Shown in pieces: positions 52,475-60,881 of a DNA stretch of 64,000 nucleotides (within the stretch, counting starts at the first letter, position 1; every line of letters starts with the position of its first letter). The notes below the pieces were generated by a model. The model made no database searches and was not told the origin of the DNA. It worked only from the letters and a program-made list of their open reading frames with translations. A program made the translations under genes and the position numbers. The DNA is from Flavobacteriales bacterium UBA7690 (GTDB lineage: Bacteria > Bacteroidota > Bacteroidia > Flavobacteriales_F > PHOS-HE28): NCBI GenBank assembly GCA_002482775.1, contig DLGQ01000092.1, forward strand, positions 1 through 64,000, in the 5' to 3' direction.

Positions 52475-52966
52475 TTAGCGCTTTTTCGTGGACCGCTTCG
52501 GTGCGACTTTCTTGGCCGCTTTCGCAACCGGACGGCTCGCACCTTTGTGCGCTGCGCTGGTAGGTCTCACCCCCTCATGCAAGGCCAACCTGTTCCCTTC
52601 GCTATCGATGAACAGGGCGAAGTATCCGGAAGTATCGCTGATCAAGGTCTTGGGCATGATGATGCGACCTCCTGCCAGATCGATCCGGCCCAAGATGCTG
52701 TCCATGTCATCGCCGGCGTTCAAGTAGATCAGAACCCCTGTATCATTCGGGTAGCAGCCGGGACCTTGGATCAACGCGCCGCCGATACCTTTTTCAGCGG
52801 GGAAGTAGGCCATGTCGAATTCACCGTTATGGGCCACCTCCATCTCCATGTTATAGATGGCGTTGTAGAACCGCGTTGCGCGCGCGATGTCGTACGCGGG
52901 GATCTCGAACCAACTGACGTAATCCTTCAGTTTGGCGTGTAGCTTGAATGAAGTGGAGCTTCCCAT
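52475..52966 (-). CDS. VOC-family (glyoxalase/dioxygenase fold) protein with basic tail
   Basis: 163 residues. Two beta-alpha-beta-beta-beta modules of the vicinal-oxygen-chelate fold: VSWFEIPAYDIARATRFYNAI at the start and GYFALFIDSEGNRLALHEG at the end of the domain. The final ~28 residues are a Lys/Ala-rich tail (VAKAAKKVAPKRSTKKR), like the tails on the decarboxylase and ATP-grasp enzymes. Reaction unknown; the family includes lyases, dioxygenases and binding proteins. Confidence 0.87.
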   Translation of the reverse strand: MGSSTSFKLHAKLKDYVSWFEIPAYDIARATRFYNAIYNMEMEVAHNGEFDMAYFPAEKGIGGALIQGPGCYPNDTGVLIYLNAGDDMDSILGRIDLAGGRIIMPKTLISDTSGYFALFIDSEGNRLALHEGVRPTSAAHKGASRPVAKAAKKVAPKRSTKKR

Positions 52967-53008
52967 GGTGATGTGATCGTTTTGTGGCGTTCGAGTTGCA
53001 GCGTGATC

Positions 53009-53959
53009 CTATTCGATGTGCTCGCTAGGAGGACGGAAGGAGCTGACGATGTTCTTGGGGAATTCATGTGCCCTGTGTTCGTCCTTGATCTGTAGTTCAC
53101 CCAACTCTTGCACGCGCTGGGGCTTGATCAACGGACCCAGGCTTTCCAGTGCCGGGTGTTTCCTCCCAGGCGCGTACACGTCGAATTCCACAGGCCGGTC
53201 GCGGAAACTCTTCATTGGCTGGCCTAGCCGCAACACGCCCAGCTCGCGGCTACGACGCACCTTTTCCAGGTTGATCTCGATCGGGATGAACTCCTCGTTC
53301 ACGTCCGCTTGGTAGATGATCCGCCCTTCCGGTCCGCACACGATGCTCTTGCCGCTTCCGCCGGAATCCAGCCCGTTGATGTCGAAGAAATAGCACTGAT
53401 TGGTGGCTGCACTGGCGCGGGCGATGCTCAGCTCGATGTCACGATCGATGGTACCGGTGAGCGTTGGATGCAGGATAACTTCCGCACCCATCACGGCAAG
53501 GGTCCGTGTGGTCTCTGGGATCCACATGTCGTAGCAGATGCTCACCCCGAAACGCCCTACTTCGGGGATATCGAACACGCAGAATTCGTTGCCTCCCGTT
53601 ACGCCAACCTCGTACGGATAGAACGGGAACATCTTGCTGTACCGCGTCACCACACTGCCTTCGGGGTCGATCACCGTGGCGGTGTTGTAGATCTTGTCGC
53701 CGCGCTTTTCGAAGATGCTGCCCGGCAATAGCCAAATGCCGTGCTTGGCGGCCATGGCGCACATCTCCTGCTCGAACGTGCCCGGCACGGGTTGCGCGTT
53801 CGCGGTCAGTGGTCCATACGCACAGAGCTCACTGAACATGACCATGTCCACCCAAGGGTACAGGTTCATGAGGATGTCCAGCTTCAGCTTCATGGCCTCC
53901 ACATTCGGGGTGGAAGCGCTGATGCGCATCTGGATGCCGGCGATCGAGAAAGGTTTCAT
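53009..53959 (-). CDS. Carbon-nitrogen hydrolase (nitrilase superfamily amidase)
   Basis: 316 residues from the ATG at 53959. The catalytic triad is complete: Glu44 (FSELCAYGP), Lys109 (RYSKMFPFYPYE) and Cys142 (SICYDMWIPE). A C-terminal extension of ~60 residues follows the domain. The enzyme hydrolyses an amide or N-carbamoyl group. Given the aminotransferase immediately upstream and the decarboxylase 5 kb away, an N-carbamoyl-polyamine or omega-amide substrate is possible but unproven. Confidence 0.9.
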   Translation of the reverse strand: MKPFSIAGIQMRISASTPNVEAMKLKLDILMNLYPWVDMVMFSELCAYGPLTANAQPVPGTFEQEMCAMAAKHGIWLLPGSIFEKRGDKIYNTATVIDPEGSVVTRYSKMFPFYPYEVGVTGGNEFCVFDIPEVGRFGVSICYDMWIPETTRTLAVMGAEVILHPTLTGTIDRDIELSIARASAATNQCYFFDINGLDSGGSGKSIVCGPEGRIIYQADVNEEFIPIEINLEKVRRSRELGVLRLGQPMKSFRDRPVEFDVYAPGRKHPALESLGPLIKPQRVQELGELQIKDEHRAHEFPKNIVSSFRPPSEHIE

Positions 53960-53985
53960 TGAAAGGAATGTCAGTTGCACGTTCT

Positions 53986-54021
53986 CAGTTCGCAGTGGTC
54001 AGTACCGACAACTGCGAACTG
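53986..54021. repeat. Inverted repeat with ACTGCGA phrases between aminotransferase and nitrilase
   Basis: 15-nt arms (53986-54000, 54007-54021) with one mismatch and a 6-nt loop. The right arm runs on as ACTGCGA, ACTGCGA in 7-nt steps. It starts 4 nt after the aminotransferase stop at 54026. Confidence 0.7.
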
Positions 54022-54025
54022 CGAT

Positions 54026-55336
54026 CTATCCCACGATCTTATCAAGTTCTTCCTCCATGATGTCCAGTCCTTTGTTCAGCAGTTGATCGCTGATCACCAG
54101 TGGGCTCAGTACACGGATGATGTTCTTCTCCGTGCCGGCGTTGATCACCACGAGGTCGCGTTTCGCGCAAGCGTTCATCAGCTTCGCGCAGGTATCGGCA
54201 TCGGGCTGCATCGGATCGCCATTGTGTACGAACTCGATCGCCATCATGGCACCCAGGCCGCGCACATCACCGATGCAAGCGTGCTTCGCTTTCATCTTCT
54301 CGAAGCGCTTGCGGATCATTTCACCAACGTGCTTTCCTTTCGCGTTGATGTCGATCTCTTCCATGTAGTTCAACGTGGCCAGAGCCGCAGCGCAACTCAC
54401 CGGATTGCCGATGTAGGTGCCGCCGATGCTACTCGGACCGGCCTTGTCCATGATCTCCGCTTTGCCCATCACCGCTGCGATAGGCATACCGCTACCCAGG
54501 CTCTTCGCCCACGTGCTGATGTCCGGCACCACACCGAGCTGCTCGTAGGCGCTCCACGCGCCCGTGCGACCGAACCCACTTTGGATCTCGTCCAGGATCA
54601 GCAGGATGCCGTGTTTGTCGCAGAACGCACGCAGGCCTTTCAAGTATTCCTTCGGCACCACGTTGAAGCCGCCTTCACCCTGCACCGTTTCGATGATGAT
54701 GGCCGCGAGGTTCTCCGGTGCCACCGTGTTGTGCGAGAGTTCTTCCAACCGACGTAACTCGGCCTTTACGAACTCGGCTTCGGTGCGCCCAGCGCTGTAG
54801 CGGTAGAAATTGGGGAATTGCGTGCGGTACACCTCAGGTGCGAACGGACCACAATCCGGCTTGTAGCCGACCTTGCTCGTCAACGTCATCGCCATCATGG
54901 TGCGGCCGTGGAACGCATCGGTGAAGCACAACACGCCTTGGCGTTTCGTCGCCTGCCGCGCGATCTTGATGGCGTTCTCCACCGCTTCCGCTCCGGTGCT
55001 TACGAGCAGCGTCTTCGTTGGTCCGCCGTGCGGAAGCAACGCGTTCAACTTTTCGCACAACGCCACGTATGGTTCGTAGCTCGCCACATTGAAACTGACG
55101 TGTAGGAACCTAGCGGCTTGCTCTTGGATCGCCTTCACCACAGGTGGTGGGCAGTGACCGGCGTTCACAACCCCGATGCCACCAGCGAAGTCGATCAGCT
55201 CGCGGCCGTCCTCGTCGATGATGCTGGCACCGCTCGCCTTGGTGGCAGTGGCATAGTTGAACATGCCCACGCCGTTGGGTACGGCGGCTTTGCGGCGGGC
55301 GATCAGTTCCTGGCTCTTGGTGAGTTGCTCCGTCAT
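54026..55336 (-). CDS. Class III aminotransferase, 4-aminobutyrate type
   Basis: 436 residues. PLP lysine K278 in DISTWAKSLGSGMPI; LLVSTGAEAVENAIKIAR, DAFHGRTMMAM, ILDEIQSGFGRTG and GTYIGNPVSCAAAL are the signature segments of GABA/5-aminovalerate-type aminotransferases. It moves an amino group from GABA or a related omega-amino acid to 2-oxoglutarate, giving a semialdehyde. With an aldehyde dehydrogenase (40573) and nitrilase (53009) it could form an amine-degrading route; gabT itself is not certain. Confidence 0.9.
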   Translation of the reverse strand: MTEQLTKSQELIARRKAAVPNGVGMFNYATATKASGASIIDEDGRELIDFAGGIGVVNAGHCPPPVVKAIQEQAARFLHVSFNVASYEPYVALCEKLNALLPHGGPTKTLLVSTGAEAVENAIKIARQATKRQGVLCFTDAFHGRTMMAMTLTSKVGYKPDCGPFAPEVYRTQFPNFYRYSAGRTEAEFVKAELRRLEELSHNTVAPENLAAIIIETVQGEGGFNVVPKEYLKGLRAFCDKHGILLILDEIQSGFGRTGAWSAYEQLGVVPDISTWAKSLGSGMPIAAVMGKAEIMDKAGPSSIGGTYIGNPVSCAAALATLNYMEEIDINAKGKHVGEMIRKRFEKMKAKHACIGDVRGLGAMMAIEFVHNGDPMQPDADTCAKLMNACAKRDLVVINAGTEKNIIRVLSPLVISDQLLNKGLDIMEEELDKIVG

Positions 55337-55343
55337 GATGGTG

Positions 55344-55351
55344 CGAAGTTG
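55344..55351 (-). promoter_or_regulatory. -7 box CAACTTCG of the aminotransferase
   Basis: One mismatch to TAnnTTCG, ending 8 nt before the ATG. Confidence 0.3.
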
Positions 55352-55426
55352 GGGAATGCTGTGCAGCGTTGGACGGCTTTGTACGCGGAGAATGCCAACA
55401 GGTGGCGGTCGGGTTCACAGTTGTTC

Positions 55427-55521
55427 GTTCGGAGTTGTCAGGCTGCTGGGTGGTAGCGGTCCATGAAGGAGGTCGCCAAGGAGCCTGACAATTCCGAACT
55501 CCGAACTCCGAACTGACAACT
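55427..55521. repeat. Inverted repeat ending in tandem CCGAACT phrases
   Basis: 18-nt arms (55427-55444, 55482-55499) differ at one position around a 37-nt loop. The right side continues as three CCGAACT copies (55494-55514) and a GACAACT. It starts a few nt after the lamin-tail gene's stop (55531) in the minus direction. Confidence 0.7.
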
Positions 55522-55530
55522 CCTCGCCCC

Positions 55531-58128
55531 TCAATCCAACCGATGCGCCAACGTCACCGTCTTCTTGAACTTTTCCACGTTGCCCGCGAGGTCGAACACT
55601 TCCAGTACAACGATGTATGGTCCCATGCGTGCCAAGCTTCCGCTGTCCAGCATGCCATTCCACGAGATCGCCCCTTCGGTGCCGAGCAAGAGGCTCTCCA
55701 TCAACCGGCGTGCTTCGCGGCCGGCGAGGTCGTACACCACCATGTTGCCTACATAGCCGGGTTCGTTGAATTTGTACGCGATGGTGAGCACGTCCTGGTA
55801 GCCATCGTTGTCGGGCGAGAAGATCCCCGGCTCAATGGACATCTCGCCACCGGTGGAAGGTGTTGCTGCGAACTGTGAGTTGATGAAACCCGGTGTTGCC
55901 TTACCAGCGGCATCTGCTGCCGTTTGCCAGTTCGTGTTGTCGCTCGTCGGGCGATCGGGATCAACACGTTCCAAGCTGTAGCCTTCGGGGCTGTTCACGA
56001 GTTCGAAGTGCAGGTCGTCGTTGTAGTCGAACCGGTCCAGTACGCTATCCGAAGCATCCAAGAAGACCACAGAACCTTCGCCATTGTTGTAGCTCGGCAT
56101 GTCCGCTACCACGAAACGGTCGGTGTTGCTCTGCGGGTAGTTGGTCACCACATTGAACTGATCCTCGCAGATCAAGGCATACTCACCAGGTAGTAGGAGC
56201 ACGGCATCATTCGTGATCACCAAACCCGTGCTTACCACACCTGCGCTCACATTAGCGAGCTTCAAACCAGAAAGACTGAGCACCTTGTTACTGCGGTTGC
56301 AGAGTTCCACGAAGTCGCCACCACTGCCGAAGGGGTCGTATAACACTTCGTTGATCACCACATCTCCAGGAGCGATCGGCTCCGGAAGCGCGAAGCTGGC
56401 GGTATTCGCTGTGCCGATGATGTTGCCCGGGCAATCGGTGACATCCTCCACAACAATGGTGTAGATCGTGCCAACGACCAACGGCTCCAACAAGTTGAGC
56501 GTGGCCGCATTCGTTCCCGTTGCGATGGCATCGCCCACCCCGATGGTGGGTGTGATGGTGTACATGCCCACCGTGATGCTGAACGCATCCATCGCTTCAT
56601 TGAACGTGAGCACGAGGGAATTCTCATTCGGAACCTGTACGGAAACGAGCGATGGCGCGGTGTTGTCCGGAACGATCGAGTAGATGCTGTTCTGCGTGCC
56701 TGGTGTGCCGCCCGCAGCCGCATTGCTCGCTCTCCAGTTGCTAGCACCGCTGCACGGGCTGGTAGGGTCTATCTGTTCCAGGGTCCAACCGCCGTCATCC
56801 TTGATCGCATCCTGGTACCAGCTCAACGCGTAGGTCACCGCATCGATCCGCACCGCATTGTTGTCGCGGAGTTCCAGTGCGTCACCATCGTTGTTCAACG
56901 CAGGTAGGCTGCTGAGGCCGATCTTGTTGGTGATCAAGGGGAACAGGGGAAGGCTGCCAGCGGCCATCACCACCACGTATTCTCCGGGGTTCAAGGTGTA
57001 GGTAGGAAGCACTACCGGGCTTCCACCATCGCTGAAGGTCCAGCCCGCAAGATCAAAGACTTGATCCGCGGTGGCGTTGTACAACTCTACGAATTCCGCT
57101 TCCGGAAGGCCGATCACCGGAGAGGGATCAGCCATGATCTCGTTGATGACCACATCGCGGAACTGCGCATCGACAGGTACCACGTAGCTGAAGTTCGCGG
57201 ACGTTCCTGTGCTCGTGTTCCCGGCCAGGTCCTGCACACCGTTCGCGGTCACCGTGTACGTGGTGCCGTTGGTCAACGCGGCGGCCAAGGAGAGGTGAAC
57301 GAGCGCCGGATCGATGCCGTCGCGCGTTGCGAGCGAGATCCCGATCGCAGGGAGCATCCCATAGTTCCCGACGGTCTCGGCCGTGAGCTCTTCCAACGGT
57401 TCGCTGAAACGTACATCCACGTTGGCGGCCCCAGTGGCCGTTGCATTCAAGATCGTGGGTGCTTCTATGTCAACAACGGTAGTTCCGGCGTAAAAGTCGT
57501 CGAAGAAGAAGTTGTCCGCATTGCTCACGGTGTAGGTACATAACACACCGATGGTGCTACTGCTGTTGTGCGCCGTGCCGAGCCCACTGGCTTGGGAAAC
57601 ATAATTGGATCCACCAGTAGGGTCCACCAACAGCTCCCACACTCCAGCGGCGCTGCGTTTCACCTGCACACCCACATCGAACGAATTGGCGATGAGCGCC
57701 TCGGTACCACGGCAAACGGAACCGATGTCGGTACCCGTCTGCTCGAAAAGTTCAATGGCATCAGCACTTCCTGCTTCCCCGAATTGGAGGTAGTAGCCAT
57801 TCAGCGGTTGGGCGAGGTCCGCTTGATCGCTCACCAGGTACACTCGACCGAAGTTGCTGGCACTGCCCGAGAAGGTGAGTTTCACGCGCATCCGCCATTC
57901 CATGTCATTGAGCGTGGCCATGGCATTGGCACTGCGCAACTGGCTGGTACCGGCCACGGTATTGTTCAACTGCAGTTGCTGGCTGGCGTTCACGATGAAC
58001 ACGCTGGCATCCCCTTCCCATGCCGGAGCGTTCGTGAAGTCTCCATCCGCGAAGTCGTCAACGAACTGGGCGTGCATGGCCAACGCGGCGCAGAACAAGG
58101 GCAGGGTGAGCAGTGATCGGCAACGCAT
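55531..58128 (-). CDS. Secreted lamin-tail-domain protein with gliding/FlgD-like C-terminus
   Basis: 865 residues from the ATG at 58128, at the start of a signal peptide (LLTLPLFCAALAMHAQ). A lectin/laminin-G-like N-terminal region (~25-210) is followed by SbsA-like Ig segments (VDVRFSEPLEELTAETVGNY; LVLTFNEAMDAFS). Two lamin-tail domains follow (VVINEIMADPSPVIG..., VVINEVLYDPFGSGGDFVEL). The C-terminus is FSPDNDGYQDVLTI...YDLAGREARR, the FlgD-like/gliding-motility type associated with T9SS cargo. A cell-surface or secreted protein, perhaps with nuclease or adhesive partners; role unknown. Confidence 0.88.
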   Translation of the reverse strand: MRCRSLLTLPLFCAALAMHAQFVDDFADGDFTNAPAWEGDASVFIVNASQQLQLNNTVAGTSQLRSANAMATLNDMEWRMRVKLTFSGSASNFGRVYLVSDQADLAQPLNGYYLQFGEAGSADAIELFEQTGTDIGSVCRGTEALIANSFDVGVQVKRSAAGVWELLVDPTGGSNYVSQASGLGTAHNSSSTIGVLCTYTVSNADNFFFDDFYAGTTVVDIEAPTILNATATGAANVDVRFSEPLEELTAETVGNYGMLPAIGISLATRDGIDPALVHLSLAAALTNGTTYTVTANGVQDLAGNTSTGTSANFSYVVPVDAQFRDVVINEIMADPSPVIGLPEAEFVELYNATADQVFDLAGWTFSDGGSPVVLPTYTLNPGEYVVVMAAGSLPLFPLITNKIGLSSLPALNNDGDALELRDNNAVRIDAVTYALSWYQDAIKDDGGWTLEQIDPTSPCSGASNWRASNAAAGGTPGTQNSIYSIVPDNTAPSLVSVQVPNENSLVLTFNEAMDAFSITVGMYTITPTIGVGDAIATGTNAATLNLLEPLVVGTIYTIVVEDVTDCPGNIIGTANTASFALPEPIAPGDVVINEVLYDPFGSGGDFVELCNRSNKVLSLSGLKLANVSAGVVSTGLVITNDAVLLLPGEYALICEDQFNVVTNYPQSNTDRFVVADMPSYNNGEGSVVFLDASDSVLDRFDYNDDLHFELVNSPEGYSLERVDPDRPTSDNTNWQTAADAAGKATPGFINSQFAATPSTGGEMSIEPGIFSPDNDGYQDVLTIAYKFNEPGYVGNMVVYDLAGREARRLMESLLLGTEGAISWNGMLDSGSLARMGPYIVVLEVFDLAGNVEKFKKTVTLAHRLD

Positions 58129-58154
58129 GTGGCAAGCGGGGGATGTACAGGAGG

Positions 58155-58161
58155 CAAGGTA
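58155..58161 (-). promoter_or_regulatory. -7 box TACCTTG of the lamin-tail gene
   Basis: 27 nt upstream of its start, one base away from the asd box on the other strand. Confidence 0.4.
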
Positions 58162-58162
58162 G

Positions 58163-58170
58163 TATTTTCG
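58163..58170 (+). promoter_or_regulatory. -7 box TATTTTCG of asd
   Basis: Full TAnnTTCG match, 28 nt before the asd ATG. Confidence 0.5.
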
Positions 58171-58198
58171 CACGCCGCTATTGGCCTAAACTCCTCTC

Positions 58199-59221
58199 AT
58201 GAAAGTCGCTGTTGTTGGTGCCACCGGAATGGTCGGTGGTGTGATGTTGAAGGTGCTCGAAGAGCGCTCCCGCAACGCTGCGGGATTCCCCGTGGATGAA
58301 CTGCTGCCCGTGGCCAGCGAACGCAGCGCGGGGCGCACGATACGCTTCCGGGGCAAGGCGGTGCCCGTGATCGGTATGCAGGCGGCCATCGATGCACGGC
58401 CCGATATCGCCTTGTTCTCCGCAGGTGGCGGTACGTCGTTGGAATGGGCACCACGGTTCGCCGAGGTGGGCTGTACCGTGATCGACAACAGCAGCGCCTG
58501 GCGGATGTATCCCGACAAGAAGTTGGTGGTGCCGGAGATCAACGGACATCTGCTCACGAGCGAAGATCGGATCATCGCGAACCCGAACTGCAGTACCATT
58601 CAGATGGTGCTGGCGTTGGCCCCGTTGCACAAAGCGTTCGGTGTGGAGCGCGTCATCGTTTCAACATACCAAAGTGTTACTGGCACTGGGATGAAAGCTG
58701 TGCAGCAGATGGAGAATGAACGCAACGGGATCACCGGTGAAATGGCCTATCCCTTCCCGATCGATCGCAATGTGATCCCGCGGTGCGATGTGTTCACCGA
58801 CAACGGGTACACGAAGGAAGAGATGAAGCTCGTCCACGAAACGAAGAAGATACTGGACCCCAACATCCGTGTCACCGCTACGGCTGTGCGCGTTCCAGTG
58901 ACCGGTGGCCATAGTGAAGCCGTGAACGTGGAGTTCGCTAGGGAGTTCGACTTGGAAGCCGTGCGGGAACTCTTGCGGAACGCGCCAGGCATCAAGCTGT
59001 TCGATGATCCCGCGAAGGATGAGTACCCGATGCCCTTGCTCGCCAATGGCCGTGACGAGGTCTTCGTGGGTCGCCTGCGTCGCGATGAGACACAACCCCG
59101 TACACTGAACATGTGGATCGTGGCCGATAACCTGCGCAAAGGTGCTGCCACCAATGCCGTGCAGATCGCAGAACTATTGGTCGCCAAGAAGCTCATTGCT
59201 CAAACAGGTATCGTTGTCTGA
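58199..59221 (+). CDS. asd: Aspartate-semialdehyde dehydrogenase
   Basis: 340 residues. N-terminal NADP-binding VAVVGATGMVGGVML, catalytic cysteine in NPNCSTIQM (C131) and the TGGHSEAVNVEF segment. It reduces aspartyl phosphate to the semialdehyde, the branch point to lysine/diaminopimelate, threonine and methionine. Standard length and organisation; followed after 15 nt by a same-strand gene of unknown role. Confidence 0.96.
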   Translation: MKVAVVGATGMVGGVMLKVLEERSRNAAGFPVDELLPVASERSAGRTIRFRGKAVPVIGMQAAIDARPDIALFSAGGGTSLEWAPRFAEVGCTVIDNSSAWRMYPDKKLVVPEINGHLLTSEDRIIANPNCSTIQMVLALAPLHKAFGVERVIVSTYQSVTGTGMKAVQQMENERNGITGEMAYPFPIDRNVIPRCDVFTDNGYTKEEMKLVHETKKILDPNIRVTATAVRVPVTGGHSEAVNVEFAREFDLEAVRELLRNAPGIKLFDDPAKDEYPMPLLANGRDEVFVGRLRRDETQPRTLNMWIVADNLRKGAATNAVQIAELLVAKKLIAQTGIVV

Positions 59222-59236
59222 ACCAGAACGATCGTC

Positions 59237-60139
59237 ATGACCATTGCACCCCATCCCGGTTTCATGCAGCGCGTCACGTTAGCGTTGGCCGTTCTGTTGA
59301 GCGCTAGCTGTGTGGACAAGGCCTTGGCGCAAGAGGCATCTCCCGTGCGTCGCTTGGGTGCGGTGCATATGGGCGGTGGGAGCTTCGTAAGTGTGGATCC
59401 TTTTTTCGGACGAGGGGATCTCCTGCGCCTCGCTCCCGGCTCGGAACTTCTTTCCCGGGATCTTTCCGGCTACACCTATTCCACTGATGACCTGCTCTCC
59501 GGAGAAGGTAGCTTCGATCTTGGCATCAGTTTCTTCCCCTGCGCAAAGGAGGCACGCAACGGACCGGAATTGCGGGTTGGAGTCCTCTTCGGCAACGGAC
59601 CTTCGCTGAGGGCCAGTGAATCCCGTACGACGCGATCACCGTACGATACACTGACCTCCTCGCTGACCGGTGAACGCGTTCTTGTGGACTCGGTTAACAC
59701 CAGCGAATACGAGCTAGGCTATGGGGCAGAGCGGTTCGGACTCAACGGTTCGCTGGTTTGGCGCAGGCCAGGGCGATGGAGCCTGTATGGTGGAGCCGGG
59801 TTAATGGGTGGTGTGCTGATGAACGCCCGCACCACTGTCTCACACAGGGTGGATGTCCGCACCGACAATGGCTCGTCCTATCCTTGGAACGCTGGTGATG
59901 ACACGTTCGCCGATGTACCAGTAGAGGAGGAGTCGTTCCGGAACGGGACAGGTTGGTGGTTCGGCGCCTATGTACCCTTGGGCTTGGATTGGCGCGCTGG
60001 AACGGTGAGTCCCTTTTGGAGCCGTGTTCACTTCTGCTACGAACTACGCCCACAACTGGTGATCCAGAACATCCCCGAACTGGCCACCGCGACGGGAGGC
60101 GGTATGCAGGCTTTGTTCTTGGCCCGTATAGAGCTTTAA
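59237..60139 (+). CDS. Exported hypothetical protein, probably outer-membrane associated
   Basis: 300 residues (or 291 from the ATG at 59264, where the hydrophobic signal starts). The signal LALAVLLSASCVDKALAQE could be cleaved after ALA; the SASC sequence is a poor lipobox. The mature part is beta-rich with repeated hydrophobic strands and aromatic ends (WSLYGGAGLMGGVLM, GWWFGAYVPLGLDW, GMQALFLARIEL), fitting a small barrel. Family not recognised. Its TAA stop overlaps the lspA stop within TTAA. Confidence 0.7.
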   Translation: MTIAPHPGFMQRVTLALAVLLSASCVDKALAQEASPVRRLGAVHMGGGSFVSVDPFFGRGDLLRLAPGSELLSRDLSGYTYSTDDLLSGEGSFDLGISFFPCAKEARNGPELRVGVLFGNGPSLRASESRTTRSPYDTLTSSLTGERVLVDSVNTSEYELGYGAERFGLNGSLVWRRPGRWSLYGGAGLMGGVLMNARTTVSHRVDVRTDNGSSYPWNAGDDTFADVPVEEESFRNGTGWWFGAYVPLGLDWRAGTVSPFWSRVHFCYELRPQLVIQNIPELATATGGGMQALFLARIEL

Positions 60140-60804
60140 GGGAGCGGATCCGCGAGCTGTTCGTTCGAGGGAACCTCCGGTGAAGTGGGCTTCCCGTTCG
60201 CGTCGTGGGGCTTTTCGACCTGTCGGCGTTGCACCAGGATGAACATGACCACACCGATGGTGATCGCCGCATCGGCCACATTGAACACCGGACGGAAGAA
60301 CTCAAAGTACTGGCCTCCCCAGAACGGAAGCCATTCGGGGAGCCTGCCTTGCCAGAGCGGGAAGTAGAACATGTCCACCACGGCCCCGTGCAATAGCGGG
60401 GCATAGCCACCATCGGGCGGGAATAGAACAGCTTTTTCGAACGGGGTGCTGGCACTGAAAAGCACGCCATAGAACGTACTGTCTATGATGTTGCCCAACG
60501 CACCGGCCAGGATCAACGAAACACTGACCACCAAACTCGTGGTCGCGCCTCGCTGGATCATCCGCACCAAACTGTAACCGATGGCCGAAACTGCTACGAT
60601 GCGGAACAGGGTGAGCACGAGTTTCCCCCATTCACCGCCGAACTCCATGCCGAAGGCCATACCCCGGTTCTCGATGAAGTGCAGGTAGCCCTTGTCGCCC
60701 AGGATGGAAATGGAACTGTCGTAGAAGAAGTTCAATTTCACCCACACCTTCAAGACCTGATCGGCCAAGAGCACGAGCAGGATGATGATGAAGGCCTTCT
60801 TCAT
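60136..60804 (-). CDS. lspA: Lipoprotein signal peptidase (signal peptidase II)
   Basis: 222 residues, longer than the ~165 of E. coli because of an insertion around residues 110-165, as in other Bacteroidota. Four membrane segments. The catalytic aspartates are D108 (GALGNIIDS) and D178 (FNVADAAI), with an early conserved D15 (LADQVLK) and N46 (IENRGMAFG). It cuts prolipoprotein signals in the inner membrane. Several lipoproteins or lipoprotein-like signals are encoded nearby, for example at 22827-24686. Confidence 0.96.
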   Translation of the reverse strand: MKKAFIIILLVLLADQVLKVWVKLNFFYDSSISILGDKGYLHFIENRGMAFGMEFGGEWGKLVLTLFRIVAVSAIGYSLVRMIQRGATTSLVVSVSLILAGALGNIIDSTFYGVLFSASTPFEKAVLFPPDGGYAPLLHGAVVDMFYFPLWQGRLPEWLPFWGGQYFEFFRPVFNVADAAITIGVVMFILVQRRQVEKPHDANGKPTSPEVPSNEQLADPLP

Positions 60805-60881
60805 GCGCCGTTCAAGGGTCCGGTGTAGCTGCTGCGAAGCCCCGCTTTCACGAGATCAACGCACGCCTAAGACCAGCTGTT

